Part shown: positions 17,640 through 26,344 of the stretch, piece by piece
Position numbering within the stretch: position 1 is the stretch's first letter
Layout: every line of letters begins with the position of its first letter
From: Muribaculaceae bacterium
Lineage (GTDB): Bacteria > Bacteroidota > Bacteroidia > Bacteroidales > Muribaculaceae
Assembly (NCBI GenBank): GCA_009775355.1
Contig: VSPN01000018.1
Coordinates: 1-45,436 of the forward strand
Direction: 5' to 3'
Length of the DNA stretch: 45,436 nucleotides
Notes under the pieces: generated by a model
The model's input: only the letters and a program-made list of their open reading frames with translations
The model's database searches: none
Told to the model about the DNA's origin: nothing
Program-made: the position numbers and the translations under genes

Positions 17640-18323
17640 TCAGGAAGCCGATGTTTTTTTCTTGCGGAAGGCGTTCCAGAGTATATAGACCACGCAGATG
17701 ACGAAAAGCGCGTATCCGGCCCAACTCAGATAGCGGTTGTATTCCTCTATCTTGTCGAAGAGCATGGCTGGGTCTACATGGACCGACAGCCAGTAGCCAA
17801 GCGCGCCGAGAATCGAATTCCACACAAGTGCTCCAAGTGTGGTGAATAGCGCGAACTGAGCCACATTCATCCGCGACAGTCCGGCAGGGATCGAGATTAG
17901 CTGCCTGATGGCAGGAATGAGGCGCCCGATAAATGTGGATACCGCGCCGTGCCTGTCAAAATATTTTTCGGCTTTGTCGACTTTTTCTCTGTCGATCAGA
18001 CAGGCGTGACCGAACCTGCTGTCGGCGAAGCGGTAGACCACAGGGCGTCCCACCCATAGGGCGAGGTAGTAGTTGATAAACGCTCCGGCGAGCGCGCCGA
18101 GTGTGGCGAAGACAACCACCATGTAGACGTTCATGTCGGCCCCGACGCCATAGTCGCGGCAGGCCAGATATGCAGCCGGAGGCACTATCACTTCTGACGG
18201 AAAGGGTATGAAACTGCTCTCTATGACCATGAAGATGAATACAAACCAATAGTTCGCATGGTCTACAAACCACTGGAAAAACTCGCTGGCGTCAAATATC
18301 GCCAGAGGAATCATGTCAAGCAT
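17640..18323 (-). CDS. DedA family inner-membrane protein
   Basis: This 227-residue membrane protein belongs to the DedA/SNARE-associated superfamily. Members act as lipid flippases or transporters needed for envelope integrity; the exact substrate is not given by sequence. Visible motifs are ESSFIPFPSEVIVPPAAYLA (first reentrant region) and FIGRLIPAIRQLISIPAGLSRM, the family signature with the conserved arginines. The C-terminal helix is followed by a basic KKK tail. It sits 33 bases downstream of rpe, and a short tandem repeat fills the gap. Confidence 0.92.
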   Translation of the reverse strand: MLDMIPLAIFDASEFFQWFVDHANYWFVFIFMVIESSFIPFPSEVIVPPAAYLACRDYGVGADMNVYMVVVFATLGALAGAFINYYLALWVGRPVVYRFADSRFGHACLIDREKVDKAEKYFDRHGAVSTFIGRLIPAIRQLISIPAGLSRMNVAQFALFTTLGALVWNSILGALGYWLSVHVDPAMLFDKIEEYNRYLSWAGYALFVICVVYILWNAFRKKKTSAS

Positions 18324-18330
18324 TGTTGAT

Positions 18331-18357
18331 TTTGTCTGGTTTTGTCTGGTTTTGTCT
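18331..18357. repeat. Tandem TTTGTCTGGT repeat between rpe and dedA
   Basis: Two full copies and a seven-base partial copy of a 10-bp unit fill the rpe-dedA gap and abut the rpe stop codon. Copy number could vary by slippage. Confidence 0.8.
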
Positions 18358-19001
18358 TACAGTTGTTTAAGATCTCTGATGGTGGCTAGCGGATCAGCAG
18401 AGCCGAACACGAAGCTTCCGGCCACAAGCATATCGGCACCGGCTTCGGCGAGTGCCGCTCCGGTCTCGATATTGACGCCGCCATCGATCTCTATCTCGGC
18501 TTTTGAGCCTGTCTGGCTGATGAGCTGCCGAAGCTCGGCTGTCTTTTTGAGGGTATGCCCGATGAAAGGCTGTCCTCCGAACCCGGGGTTGACCGACATA
18601 AGAAGAACAAGATCAAGATCTTCTATTATGTCTGTCAGAGTCGATACAGGGGTGGCGGGGCAGAGGGTGACTCCCGCTTTCATGCCGGCTGCGTGGATCT
18701 GCTGAACGCAGCTGTGCAGGTGAAGGCAGGCTTCCTGATGAACATTCATTATTTCGGCGCCGCAGTCGCGGACCTGCGATATCCATTTCTGCGGCTCGAC
18801 GATCATGAGATGAACGTCAAGGGGTTTCTCGCATATTCTGCTCACAGACTTCATGACAGGAAATCCGAAAGAGATATTGGGCACGAAAACGCCGTCCATG
18901 ATATCCATATGCAGATAGTCGCTCTCGGAGGCGTTGATCATTTCAAGATCCGGGCGCATGTCGGCGAAATTGGCCGACAGCAGCGAGGGTGATACTTTCA
19001 T
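18357..19001 (-). CDS. rpe: Ribulose-phosphate 3-epimerase
   Basis: Rpe interconverts ribulose 5-phosphate and xylulose 5-phosphate in the pentose phosphate pathway. The 214-residue TIM barrel has the expected motifs: SPSLLSANFADM at the N-terminus, HMDIMDGVFVPNISFG (metal His/Asp), HLMI, VNPGFGGQPFI and EIDGGVN with the second metal Asp. Length is normal. It lies in a minus-strand series between ligA and dedA. Confidence 0.96.
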   Translation of the reverse strand: MKVSPSLLSANFADMRPDLEMINASESDYLHMDIMDGVFVPNISFGFPVMKSVSRICEKPLDVHLMIVEPQKWISQVRDCGAEIMNVHQEACLHLHSCVQQIHAAGMKAGVTLCPATPVSTLTDIIEDLDLVLLMSVNPGFGGQPFIGHTLKKTAELRQLISQTGSKAEIEIDGGVNIETGAALAEAGADMLVAGSFVFGSADPLATIRDLKQL

Positions 19002-19054
19002 TTGTAAGGTGGGGTTATAAGGTTTGACATGTTGGTGGGTTGTGTGATTGATTA

Positions 19055-19085
19055 TCAGTCTGAGCTTTATAACTGTCAGTCTGAG
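19055..19085. repeat. Direct repeat TCAGTCTGAG flanking the ligA stop
   Basis: TCAGTCTGAG occurs at 19055-19064 and again at 19076-19085, where it overlaps the end of ligA. The copies are 21 bases apart. No function is apparent. Confidence 0.5.
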
Positions 19086-21121
19086 TTGAGTGATTGACAG
19101 TTCCGGTTATGTCTCGTTTGCGGTGTGATCATCGCGAGAAATTCATCTTCTGATACGAGGGGCACTCCGAGGCTGAGGCATTTTTCGCGCTTCGCCGGTC
19201 CCATGTTATCGCCGGCGAGCACGAATGAGGTCTTTTTCGATATGCTCCCGGCATTTTTGCCGCCGTTTGCCACGATAATCTCCTTGTATTCGTCGCGGCT
19301 GTGGCGTGCGAAAGTTCCTGAGATCACTATGGTCTTTCCTGCGAGAGAGTCACCTGCAGGCTTCATCTTTTCTGCCGACAGCTCGAACCTCACTCCGGCG
19401 CGCCTGAGATCGTCGATATTCGTTATGTTTACAGGTTCGCGGAGAAATTCGTAGATGTTGCGGGCTATCACAGGTCCGATGTCGGGAATCGCAGTCAGTT
19501 CATCGAGCGACATCGAGAGCAGGTTGTCCATGCTCTTCACGACACTTGCCAGACGGCGTGCCGTCGTTTCTCCGACATTCGGGATCGATAGAGCATAGAG
19601 CACTCTCTCGAATGGCACGTCAAGAGAGTCGCGTATCCCTTTCATGACTCGCCGGGCGGCTTTTTCGCCGAATCTGTCGAGACCTGCCAGCTTTTGCTCC
19701 GTTAGATCATAGATCTGACCGATCCTCTCCACGAGTCCCGACTGATAGAGCAGTTCGGCTGTCTCCTCGCCGATGCCGTCGATATTCATCATTCTGCGGG
19801 CACAGAAGTGCTCTATCCTGCCTGTTATCTGTGGACGGCATCCATATTTGTCGGGACACCACCATGCGGCCTCGCCGAAGATGCGGCGAAGAGGCGTGCC
19901 GCACTCGGGGCATTCCCTTACGAATGTCACCTTTGCCGCGCCCTGAGGTCTGGCTGATTTATCGACTCCCGTGATCTGAGGTATAATCTCGCCCGCCTTC
20001 TCCACATAAAGGCTGTCGCCTTCATGTATGTCGAGTTCGAGCATTATGTCTTCGTTGTGTAGCGAGGCGCGTTTCACGACGGTTCCTGACAGCAGCACTG
20101 GCTCGAGATTAGCCACAGGGGTTACTATGCCCATGCGTCCGGTCTCGAACGAGACGTAACGCAGCCGCGTGCAAGCGCGTTCGGGATTGAACTTGAAGGC
20201 TACCGCCCATCGCGGCGATTTGGCAGTGAAACCGAGGTTGAGCTGCTGGCGCAGGGAATTGACCTTGAAAACGAGGCCGTCGGTGGCTACGGGCAGCTCT
20301 TTGCGGTGTTCGTCCCAGTAGGCTATATAGCTGTCTATCTCTTCGGGAGAATGCAGCAGGCTCATCGCTTTCGACACCTTGAATCCCCAATGCGCTGCGG
20401 CAAGCATGTTCTCATAGTGGGTGTCAGACGGCAGGTTGTCGCTCAGCAGGTAGTAGAACCGCGCATCGAGACGGCGTTTCGCTACCTCGCGCGGATCCTG
20501 AAGCTTGAGGGTGCCGGCGGCGGCGTTTCGCGGATTGGCAAAAAGCGGTTCCTCGTTGTATGCTCTTTCTTCGTTAAGTTTCTCGAACACTTCCCAGGGC
20601 ATCAGTATCTCTCCCCTGATCTCGAACTCTTCGGGCCAGTTGCCAGGAAGAAGCTGCAGCGGTATGCTGCGGATGGTCTTGACGTTGGCAGTCACGTCGT
20701 CGCCCTGTGTGCCGTCGCCGCGAGTCACGGCTCTGACGAGACGTCCTCCGCGGTAGGTGAGCGAGATCGAGGTGCCGTCGAATTTCATCTCGCCGACTAT
20801 GCCGTATTCCTCTCCTTCTAATGCCTTGGCTATTCGTGCCGCCCACTCGTCGACCTCGCCGGGGGAATAGGTGTTCGACAGCGACATCATCGGTCGTTCG
20901 TGCATCACGTGGCTGAACCCTTTCGTCAGATCAGATCCTACGCGGTGTGTGGGCGACAGATCGTCGTCATACTCCGGATGCTCGCGTTCGAGAGTCTCGA
21001 GTTCCTTCATCATCATGTCGAACTCCTTGTCGGTGATCTCCGGGGAGTTGAGCACATAGTAATTATGGTTGTGGCGGTTAAGCTCGTCGCGAAGCCGCAC
21101 GATTCTTTCTTTGTCTTCCAT
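19076..21121 (-). CDS. ligA: NAD-dependent DNA ligase
   Basis: LigA seals nicks in DNA during replication and repair, using NAD. The protein is 681 residues from the ATG at 21121. This start was chosen because MEDKERIVRLRDELN matches the usual N-terminus; the frame extends upstream into truA. The adenylated lysine is Lys113 in MKFDGTS. The oligonucleotide-binding fold is followed by a four-cysteine zinc finger (CPECG ... WWCPDKYGC), helix-hairpin-helix repeats (FGEKAARRVMKGI, IPDIGPVIARNI) and a C-terminal BRCT domain (AGKTIVISGTFARHSRDEYK). All parts are intact. Confidence 0.97.
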   Translation of the reverse strand: MEDKERIVRLRDELNRHNHNYYVLNSPEITDKEFDMMMKELETLEREHPEYDDDLSPTHRVGSDLTKGFSHVMHERPMMSLSNTYSPGEVDEWAARIAKALEGEEYGIVGEMKFDGTSISLTYRGGRLVRAVTRGDGTQGDDVTANVKTIRSIPLQLLPGNWPEEFEIRGEILMPWEVFEKLNEERAYNEEPLFANPRNAAAGTLKLQDPREVAKRRLDARFYYLLSDNLPSDTHYENMLAAAHWGFKVSKAMSLLHSPEEIDSYIAYWDEHRKELPVATDGLVFKVNSLRQQLNLGFTAKSPRWAVAFKFNPERACTRLRYVSFETGRMGIVTPVANLEPVLLSGTVVKRASLHNEDIMLELDIHEGDSLYVEKAGEIIPQITGVDKSARPQGAAKVTFVRECPECGTPLRRIFGEAAWWCPDKYGCRPQITGRIEHFCARRMMNIDGIGEETAELLYQSGLVERIGQIYDLTEQKLAGLDRFGEKAARRVMKGIRDSLDVPFERVLYALSIPNVGETTARRLASVVKSMDNLLSMSLDELTAIPDIGPVIARNIYEFLREPVNITNIDDLRRAGVRFELSAEKMKPAGDSLAGKTIVISGTFARHSRDEYKEIIVANGGKNAGSISKKTSFVLAGDNMGPAKREKCLSLGVPLVSEDEFLAMITPQTRHNRNCQSLNSD

Positions 21122-21126
21122 GATGG

Positions 21127-21879
21127 TTAAATATACGGATATTTCACGTCCCAAAGGAATAGTGCCTGCGGAGGCATCGATGTTCCCGCCGAGCACCGGT
21201 CTTTCTTCTCTATCACTCTGCGGAAATCATCAATAGAAAGTTTTCCGCGTCCGACGTCGACAAGCGTGCCCACCACAGCCCTGACCATGTTGCGGAGAAA
21301 GCGGTCGGCGCTGATGGTGAATACGATTCCCTCTGATCCGAAGGAATTGTTCCATTTCTCCCATCGTGCTTCAGTCACGCGGCATATGTTGGTGCGCGCG
21401 TCGCTGTGGAGTTTGGCAAATGAAGTGAAGTCTTCGGTCTCAGGCAGAATCTCCGCCGCCGCGTTCATGGCTTCGGTGTCTAGCCCCGAAGGGGAGTGCC
21501 ATGAGCAACCGGTGAGAAATGGCGACTTGTCGAATGTGACGAAATACTTGTATGTGCGCGATGTGGCGTCAAACCGTGCGTGGGCGTCATCGGCAACATC
21601 GATGATGTCGGCCATGGATATGGCCGGACCGCACAGTCTGTTGAGTCCGGTGAGAAATCTTCGGCGGTCATCGATCTCTCTCTCTGTGTCGAAATGTGCG
21701 AACATGACGCGGGCGTGAACTCCCGTGTCGGTGCGTCCGGCTCCCGTCACGGGGGTGTGGGCGCGCAGCATTGTCGACAGTGCTTCCTCAAGCGTCTGCT
21801 GCACGCTCGCGGCGTTCGGCTGCGACTGCCAGCCGTGGAACGGTGTGCCGCTGTATGACAGTCTCAGAAACTTCCGCAT
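21127..21879 (-). CDS. truA: tRNA pseudouridine synthase A
   Basis: TruA makes pseudouridine at positions 38-40 of the tRNA anticodon stem-loop. The protein has 250 residues. The catalytic aspartate is in GAGRTDTGVHA, and the N-terminal LSYSGTPFHGWQSQP and the C-terminal FLRNMVRAVVGTLVDVGRGK motif are typical. Its ATG overlaps the speA stop codon by one base (TGATG), so translation is probably coupled. ligA starts 5 bases after its stop. Confidence 0.96.
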   Translation of the reverse strand: MRKFLRLSYSGTPFHGWQSQPNAASVQQTLEEALSTMLRAHTPVTGAGRTDTGVHARVMFAHFDTEREIDDRRRFLTGLNRLCGPAISMADIIDVADDAHARFDATSRTYKYFVTFDKSPFLTGCSWHSPSGLDTEAMNAAAEILPETEDFTSFAKLHSDARTNICRVTEARWEKWNNSFGSEGIVFTISADRFLRNMVRAVVGTLVDVGRGKLSIDDFRRVIEKKDRCSAGTSMPPQALFLWDVKYPYI

Positions 21880-23777
21880 CAGTCGCGTTCGAGATATGTG
21901 CTTCCGTAGAGTCCGGAACGGTAATTGTTAAGGAACTGGCGTCCCTCCTCAGGTGTGATAGCACCGCGCTTCATCGAGGCTGTCACCCAGCTTTCGAGAT
22001 TGCGCACGAGTTTTTTCGGATTGTATTCCACATAGTCGAGAACATCGGCCACGGCCTCGCCGTCGATGATCTGCGCAATTTCGTAGCCATCTTTCGAGAG
22101 CGCGATGTGCACGGCGTTGGTGTCGCCGAACAGGTTGTGGAGGTCTCCCAGGATCTCCTGATAGGCTCCGACGAGGAACACTCCGAGATAATATGGCTCG
22201 TTGGGTTTGAGATCGTGCACGCTAAGGCAGTATGAACTGCCCGCCGGCGCCACAAACCGGTTGATTTTGCCGTCGGAGTCGCAGGTCACATCCTGTATGG
22301 TGCATTCGCGGGCAGGCTTCTCGTCGAGTCTTGTGATCGGCATGATGGGAAACATCTGGTCGATCGCCCACGAGTCGGGTAAAGACTGGAAGAGCGAGAA
22401 GTTGCAGAAATATTTCTCTGGCAGCATGCGTGCGGCCTTGCGGAGTTCTTCGGGCGGATGCTTCATTGAGCGCGTCATGTCGCGCACATCGCGAGCCACG
22501 CTCCAGAAAAGCTTCTCGATCTGGGCGCGTGTCTTGAGATCGAGAAGTCCCAGGCTGAAGCGTTCGAGAGCCTCCTCGCGGATCTGCAGGGCGTCGTGCC
22601 AGTCTTCGAACACGCGCGACGAGTCGATCTTGTCCCAGATGCTGTAAAGCTCGGCTGCGAGTTCGTGGGGATTCTCGCCGAGCTCGTCATCATCTTTCCA
22701 GATGGGAAGCTGCGCGGTCTCGAGCACCTGGATTATAAGCACCGAATGGTGGGCCGTCAGCGAGCGTCCGCTTTCGGTTATGATATTGGGGTGGGGGAGA
22801 CCGTTTTTGCGGCAGGCGTCGACAAGTGCCGACACCGAGTCGTTGACATACTCTTGTATCGAATAGTTCATCGAGTTCTCTCCGCTCGATGATCTTGTGC
22901 CGTCGTAGTCCACACCGAGACCTCCGCCTATATCGACGAAGTCGATTCGGAATCCCATCTTCGACAGCTGCACGTAAAACTGCATAGCCTCTCTGAGGGC
23001 GTTCTTTATACGGCGTATCTTGGTGATCTGGCTGCCGATGTGGAAATGGATAAGCTTGAGGCTTTCGGTCATGCGGTTCTTCTCAAGCCATGAAAGCGCG
23101 TCGAGAAGCTCGCTTGAGTTGAGTCCGAACTTGCTGACGTCGCCGCCCGACTCCTCCCACTTGCCCGACCCCGACGAGGTGAGCTTGATGCGGATACCGA
23201 TATTGGGGATAATGCCGAGGCGTTTTGCGACGCTGCCTATAAGCTTGAGTTCATTGATCTTCTCGACTACAAGAAATATCCTGCGGCCCATCTTATGAGC
23301 AAGCAGGGCGAGCTCGACATAATCTTCGTCCTTATATCCGTTGCAGACAATGATGGAGTTCTCATGCGTGTTGACTGCAAGAACCGCGTGAAGCTCAGGT
23401 TTCGAGCCGGCTTCAAGACCGATATTGTATTTGTTGCCGTGGCTTACGATCTCCTCAACCACGGGGCGCATCTGGTTGACCTTGATCGGATAGACGATGA
23501 AGTTCTTGGCCTCGTATTCATACTCCCCGGCTGCTTTCTTGAAGCAGTCGGAAATCTTGCGGATCCGGTCGTCGAGGATGTCTGGAAAGCGCAGAAGCAA
23601 CGGCGCGTCCACGTCGCGGAGCTGGAGCGTGTCCATAACCTCCTTTATGTCGACCGGAGCGCAACCCTCTTTGGGTGTGACCTGAACATGCCCCTTGTCG
23701 TTGATTGAAAAATATTTCAGACCCCAGCCCGGAATGTTATACAGTTCCGCCGAATCTTCAATTCTCCATTTTCTCAT
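21879..23777 (-). CDS. speA: Biosynthetic arginine decarboxylase
   Basis: SpeA is a PLP enzyme that turns arginine into agmatine, the first step towards putrescine and spermidine. The 632-residue length fits the large fold III biosynthetic type. The PLP lysine is Lys99 in YPIKVNQM. Further landmarks are NGYKDEDYVELAL, HFHIGSQI, DIGGGLGVDYDG and TESGRSLTAHHSV. The start at 23777 (MRKWRIEDS) matches the family; an in-frame start 39 bases earlier gives an unusual leader. It is part of a run argR - argC-like - ssb - speA - truA - ligA. Confidence 0.96.
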   Translation of the reverse strand: MRKWRIEDSAELYNIPGWGLKYFSINDKGHVQVTPKEGCAPVDIKEVMDTLQLRDVDAPLLLRFPDILDDRIRKISDCFKKAAGEYEYEAKNFIVYPIKVNQMRPVVEEIVSHGNKYNIGLEAGSKPELHAVLAVNTHENSIIVCNGYKDEDYVELALLAHKMGRRIFLVVEKINELKLIGSVAKRLGIIPNIGIRIKLTSSGSGKWEESGGDVSKFGLNSSELLDALSWLEKNRMTESLKLIHFHIGSQITKIRRIKNALREAMQFYVQLSKMGFRIDFVDIGGGLGVDYDGTRSSSGENSMNYSIQEYVNDSVSALVDACRKNGLPHPNIITESGRSLTAHHSVLIIQVLETAQLPIWKDDDELGENPHELAAELYSIWDKIDSSRVFEDWHDALQIREEALERFSLGLLDLKTRAQIEKLFWSVARDVRDMTRSMKHPPEELRKAARMLPEKYFCNFSLFQSLPDSWAIDQMFPIMPITRLDEKPARECTIQDVTCDSDGKINRFVAPAGSSYCLSVHDLKPNEPYYLGVFLVGAYQEILGDLHNLFGDTNAVHIALSKDGYEIAQIIDGEAVADVLDYVEYNPKKLVRNLESWVTASMKRGAITPEEGRQFLNNYRSGLYGSTYLERD

Positions 23778-23804
23778 TTCTGAACAGATATGTATTGTAT
23801 GTGT

Positions 23805-23837
23805 ATTATTTAACAAGCTCGATTATTAAACAAGCTC
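23805..23837. repeat. Direct repeat in the speA leader
   Basis: ATTATTTAACAAGCTC (23805-23820) is followed at once by ATTATTAAACAAGCTC (23822-23837), 15 of 16 bases identical and one base apart. It lies just upstream of speA, in the ssb-speA gap, and could be a tandem regulator site or a simple duplication. Confidence 0.6.
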
Positions 23838-23848
23838 CTATATTAACG

Positions 23849-24184
23849 TCAGGCGGGAGGTTCCTGTTTGCGTCCGAGCAGTTCGACACGGTCGACTATT
23901 ATCTCCGTGATCCATCGCCTGATTTTGAACTTGTCGTCGTATTCGCGGCTTTTCAGCTTTCCTTCTATATAAAGCTGTGAGCCTTTGCGGATATATTTTT
24001 CAGCCAGAATGGCGTTCTGCCCTCCCATTACAAGACGATGCCATTCTGTGATCTCGGCACCGGCTCCGCCATAATATTCATTAGTCGCAAGCGACATGAA
24101 TGCCACCGCACGGTCTTTCTCCGGATAGCGTATGTCCGGGTCACTGCCGACGTAGCCGAGAAGTATGACTTTGTTGACTGACAT
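23849..24184 (-). CDS. ssb: Short single-stranded DNA-binding protein
   Basis: This is a 111-residue OB-fold protein of the bacterial SSB family. Typical text includes NKVILLGYVGSDPDIRY, FMSLATNEYY, EWHRLVMGGQNAILAEKYIRKGSQLYIEGKLKSREY and the end of the fold, IIVDRVELLGRK. It stops right after the fold with EPPA. The flexible linker and acidic DDDIPF-type tip that recruits repair proteins are absent, so it is probably an accessory paralogue rather than the only SSB. It follows the argC-like gene after 37 bases. Confidence 0.88.
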   Translation of the reverse strand: MSVNKVILLGYVGSDPDIRYPEKDRAVAFMSLATNEYYGGAGAEITEWHRLVMGGQNAILAEKYIRKGSQLYIEGKLKSREYDDKFKIRRWITEIIVDRVELLGRKQEPPA

Positions 24185-24221
24185 ACTGGATGTTTTTGCT
24201 ATGAAGCCGTTTGAACGGTTC

Positions 24222-25145
24222 CTATATTGGTTCGAAGTCGATGGCTTTCAGATTGAGCCCGGTTTTTTCATGCAGGCCGCACATGAGATTCATGATATGC
24301 ACAGCCTCTCCGGCACCACCTCTGAGCCGGCAGTCGGCGGCCACTCCGACAGCACATTTGCCAGGTTCCCCGCGGCTGACTCTGACCACACACTTGTTTG
24401 TGCCGGCCACTTCCGAGACTCCGACTCCCGACGTGGTGACAAACGAGAAGCGGTGGTCGTCATACACGTCATAGAGGTCGATCATCTGCTGTAGATTCAG
24501 CGGGCAAGAGAAGCTTATGTCCATAAGCGCGCTTCTACGTGCTTCCGACACGCGCGTCGAGATACTGATGTTTCCGGAGAAACTCGTCTGCACGCAGCGC
24601 AGCGCTTCTTCTGTCTCATGTCTTGTCTTCTCGATGTCAGTTATGTCGAGAATTGCAGCGGGTGCCGCTACATTTATCTCTATGTCGCGGCCGAGAAGCA
24701 GGTTTTTGGCGAAAGGGAACAGCGCGACAAGAGCCATCGAAGCGAATGGCCGGGGCACAATGGCGGCAGTCGCGCCTCTCACAAGCAGTTTGCGGTTGAT
24801 CTCGGGCAGGCCGTAGACTATGCCGAGACTTTCCGGATCAGCAGCCTCCGGCGTGCGGAGCATTATGATCTTCAGATCGGGACACCCGGTGCGAAGACGG
24901 AACAGTTCGGATGAAGAGAGACCGTCTCCGCCCACAAATAGCACATCGCATTCTGAGAAGTCGGATGATGATGTGAACGTGAGCGAAGTCTCTCCGATCA
25001 GACCGTGATGCACAGAGGTGAGCGGCTTTCCCTGCAGAGATTCGCTTATCGCTGCGACTATCTCCACTTCCGGATGCATGGCGAGGAGTCGTATTAGTTC
25101 GCCGCTGTCGGGTGTGCCGGCGTCTGTTATGGCGACTCGTATCAT
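24222..25145 (-). CDS. ArgC-like protein lacking the catalytic cysteine
   Basis: This 307-residue protein is clearly related to N-acyl-gamma-glutamyl-phosphate reductase: SGELIRLLAMHPEVEI, YGLPEINR (111-118), GTNKCVVRV and GEAVHIMNLMCGLHEKTGL. Key features are changed. The active-site PGCYPT reads PRPFAS (131-136), so the nucleophilic cysteine is Pro133 (codon 24747-24749). The NADP-binding GxxGxxG at the N-terminus reads DAGTPDSG, and the TPHL motif reads SCPL. The frame is open with no stops, so this looks like divergence under selection, not decay. It overlaps argR by four bases. Reductase activity is unlikely; a regulatory role or a new substrate is possible. Confidence 0.85.
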   Translation of the reverse strand: MIRVAITDAGTPDSGELIRLLAMHPEVEIVAAISESLQGKPLTSVHHGLIGETSLTFTSSSDFSECDVLFVGGDGLSSSELFRLRTGCPDLKIIMLRTPEAADPESLGIVYGLPEINRKLLVRGATAAIVPRPFASMALVALFPFAKNLLLGRDIEINVAAPAAILDITDIEKTRHETEEALRCVQTSFSGNISISTRVSEARRSALMDISFSCPLNLQQMIDLYDVYDDHRFSFVTTSGVGVSEVAGTNKCVVRVSRGEPGKCAVGVAADCRLRGGAGEAVHIMNLMCGLHEKTGLNLKAIDFEPI

Positions 25146-25639
25146 CTGTAGTGGTGTTTCTGGTCGAGTGGCAGCAATCGTCCGAACACTTCCATGGCCT
25201 CTTCGTGAGTCAGGTTTTCGTCGAGCACGGCGAATATGGTGTCGCTTCCGGGAATCGTGCCGAGTATCTCAGGAGCTTTGCTCATGTCGATGTCGTAGGC
25301 AAGACCGGCGGCATAGCCGTTGCGGGTCTTGATGACAGCGATGTTGCCTGAAATTCTCAGGGAAATGAATCCGCTCTGGAAATTAGGCGACATATCGGCG
25401 GCTCCTTTTGCCAGAAGTTTGTCTTTTAATGTGTTGCTGTCGGGAAGTATATACATGTATGTGCCCCGGTCTGTTGGCACCTTGGTTGTCTTCAGCATTT
25501 TAAGATCGCGCGAAAGCGTGGCCTGTGTCACGTTGTAGCCCTGCTCGGCGAGCCGGCTTGCCAATTCTTCCTGACTGCTGATACAGTGGTTTCTGATCAG
25601 GTCGACCATGAGGTCGATGCGTTCTTTTCTATTTTTCAT
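25142..25639 (-). CDS. argR: Arginine repressor family regulator
   Basis: This 165-residue ArgR/AhrC family regulator has an N-terminal winged helix with the signature SSQEELASRLAEQGYNVTQATLSRDLK. Its C-terminal trimerisation domain has the arginine-binding GSDTIFAVLDEN text. ArgR usually hexamerises with arginine and represses biosynthesis or activates catabolism. Its stop overlaps the start of the ArgC-like gene (ATGA), so the two are translationally coupled. No palindromic ARG box is evident in the 90 bases upstream. Confidence 0.94.
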   Translation of the reverse strand: MKNRKERIDLMVDLIRNHCISSQEELASRLAEQGYNVTQATLSRDLKMLKTTKVPTDRGTYMYILPDSNTLKDKLLAKGAADMSPNFQSGFISLRISGNIAVIKTRNGYAAGLAYDIDMSKAPEILGTIPGSDTIFAVLDENLTHEEAMEVFGRLLPLDQKHHYR

Positions 25640-25729
25640 GACTCGATGTTCTTGCTGTGGAAAGTTCTATGGTAATCGTATTTGCCTGAGAAGTAGTCCG
25701 GAAAGGTTTTCGGATCATCGCCCGTCCGG

Positions 25730-26344
25730 TCATCTGCCTGGATCATTCTTTCTCCGTTCTATCTCATCTTTGAGACGTGCGGCCTCCTCATAATTCTCGG
25801 CCTCGGCCGCACGCTGCATTTCTGCTTTGAGTTCATCGATGCTCTTTAGGCTCATGTCAGGGCGGAAACTCGCCGTGGGCTGTTGTGAAGTCGGTTGCCG
25901 TTCCTGTCCGGTCCGCGGCTGGCGCTGTGAGCCCTCTCCCGGTTCGAATCCTGCCTCGTCGAGCACCTCGGGAGTGGTGTAGATCGGCGCGCCGACGCGT
26001 ATGGCGAGCGCGATCGCGTCGCTGCTCCGAGAGTCGACCACGTGGGTGTGCCCGCCGTTGCCGAGCACAAGTTCGGCGGCAAACACGCCGTTGGGAAGCT
26101 TGTGGATGTTGACTTCGTGAAGCGAGATGCCGAACGACGACATGACATTGACCATAAGGTCGTGTGTCAGCGGGCGCGGAGTGACCACTTCCTGAAGTTT
26201 GCATTCTATGGCCTGTGCCTCAGGATAGCCGATTATAATAGGTATGCGCCGGGTACCTCCCTCCTGGCGGAGTATCACGGCATAAACTCCGGATTCAATC
26301 TGATTGTAGGTGATTCCTACGAGTTCCAGTCTAATTTTCTCCAT
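25730..26344 (-). CDS. Bifunctional nuclease family protein (DUF151) with UVR motif
   Basis: This 204-residue protein has an N-terminal DUF151/BFN domain (about 1-135). Recognisable text includes LELVGITYNQIESGVYAVIL, IPIIIGYPEAQAI, THDLMVNV and VDSRSSDAIALAIRVGAPIYT. Members of the family have been described with DNase and RNase activity, mainly in plants and Thermotoga. A Gln/Pro-rich linker leads to a C-terminal UVR helix hairpin (about 169-197, ELKAEMQRAAEAENYEEAARLKDEI-like) as in UvrB/UvrC, a protein-protein contact motif. Its start overlaps the end of mnmA by 14 bases. Confidence 0.88.
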   Translation of the reverse strand: MEKIRLELVGITYNQIESGVYAVILRQEGGTRRIPIIIGYPEAQAIECKLQEVVTPRPLTHDLMVNVMSSFGISLHEVNIHKLPNGVFAAELVLGNGGHTHVVDSRSSDAIALAIRVGAPIYTTPEVLDEAGFEPGEGSQRQPRTGQERQPTSQQPTASFRPDMSLKSIDELKAEMQRAAEAENYEEAARLKDEIERRKNDPGR

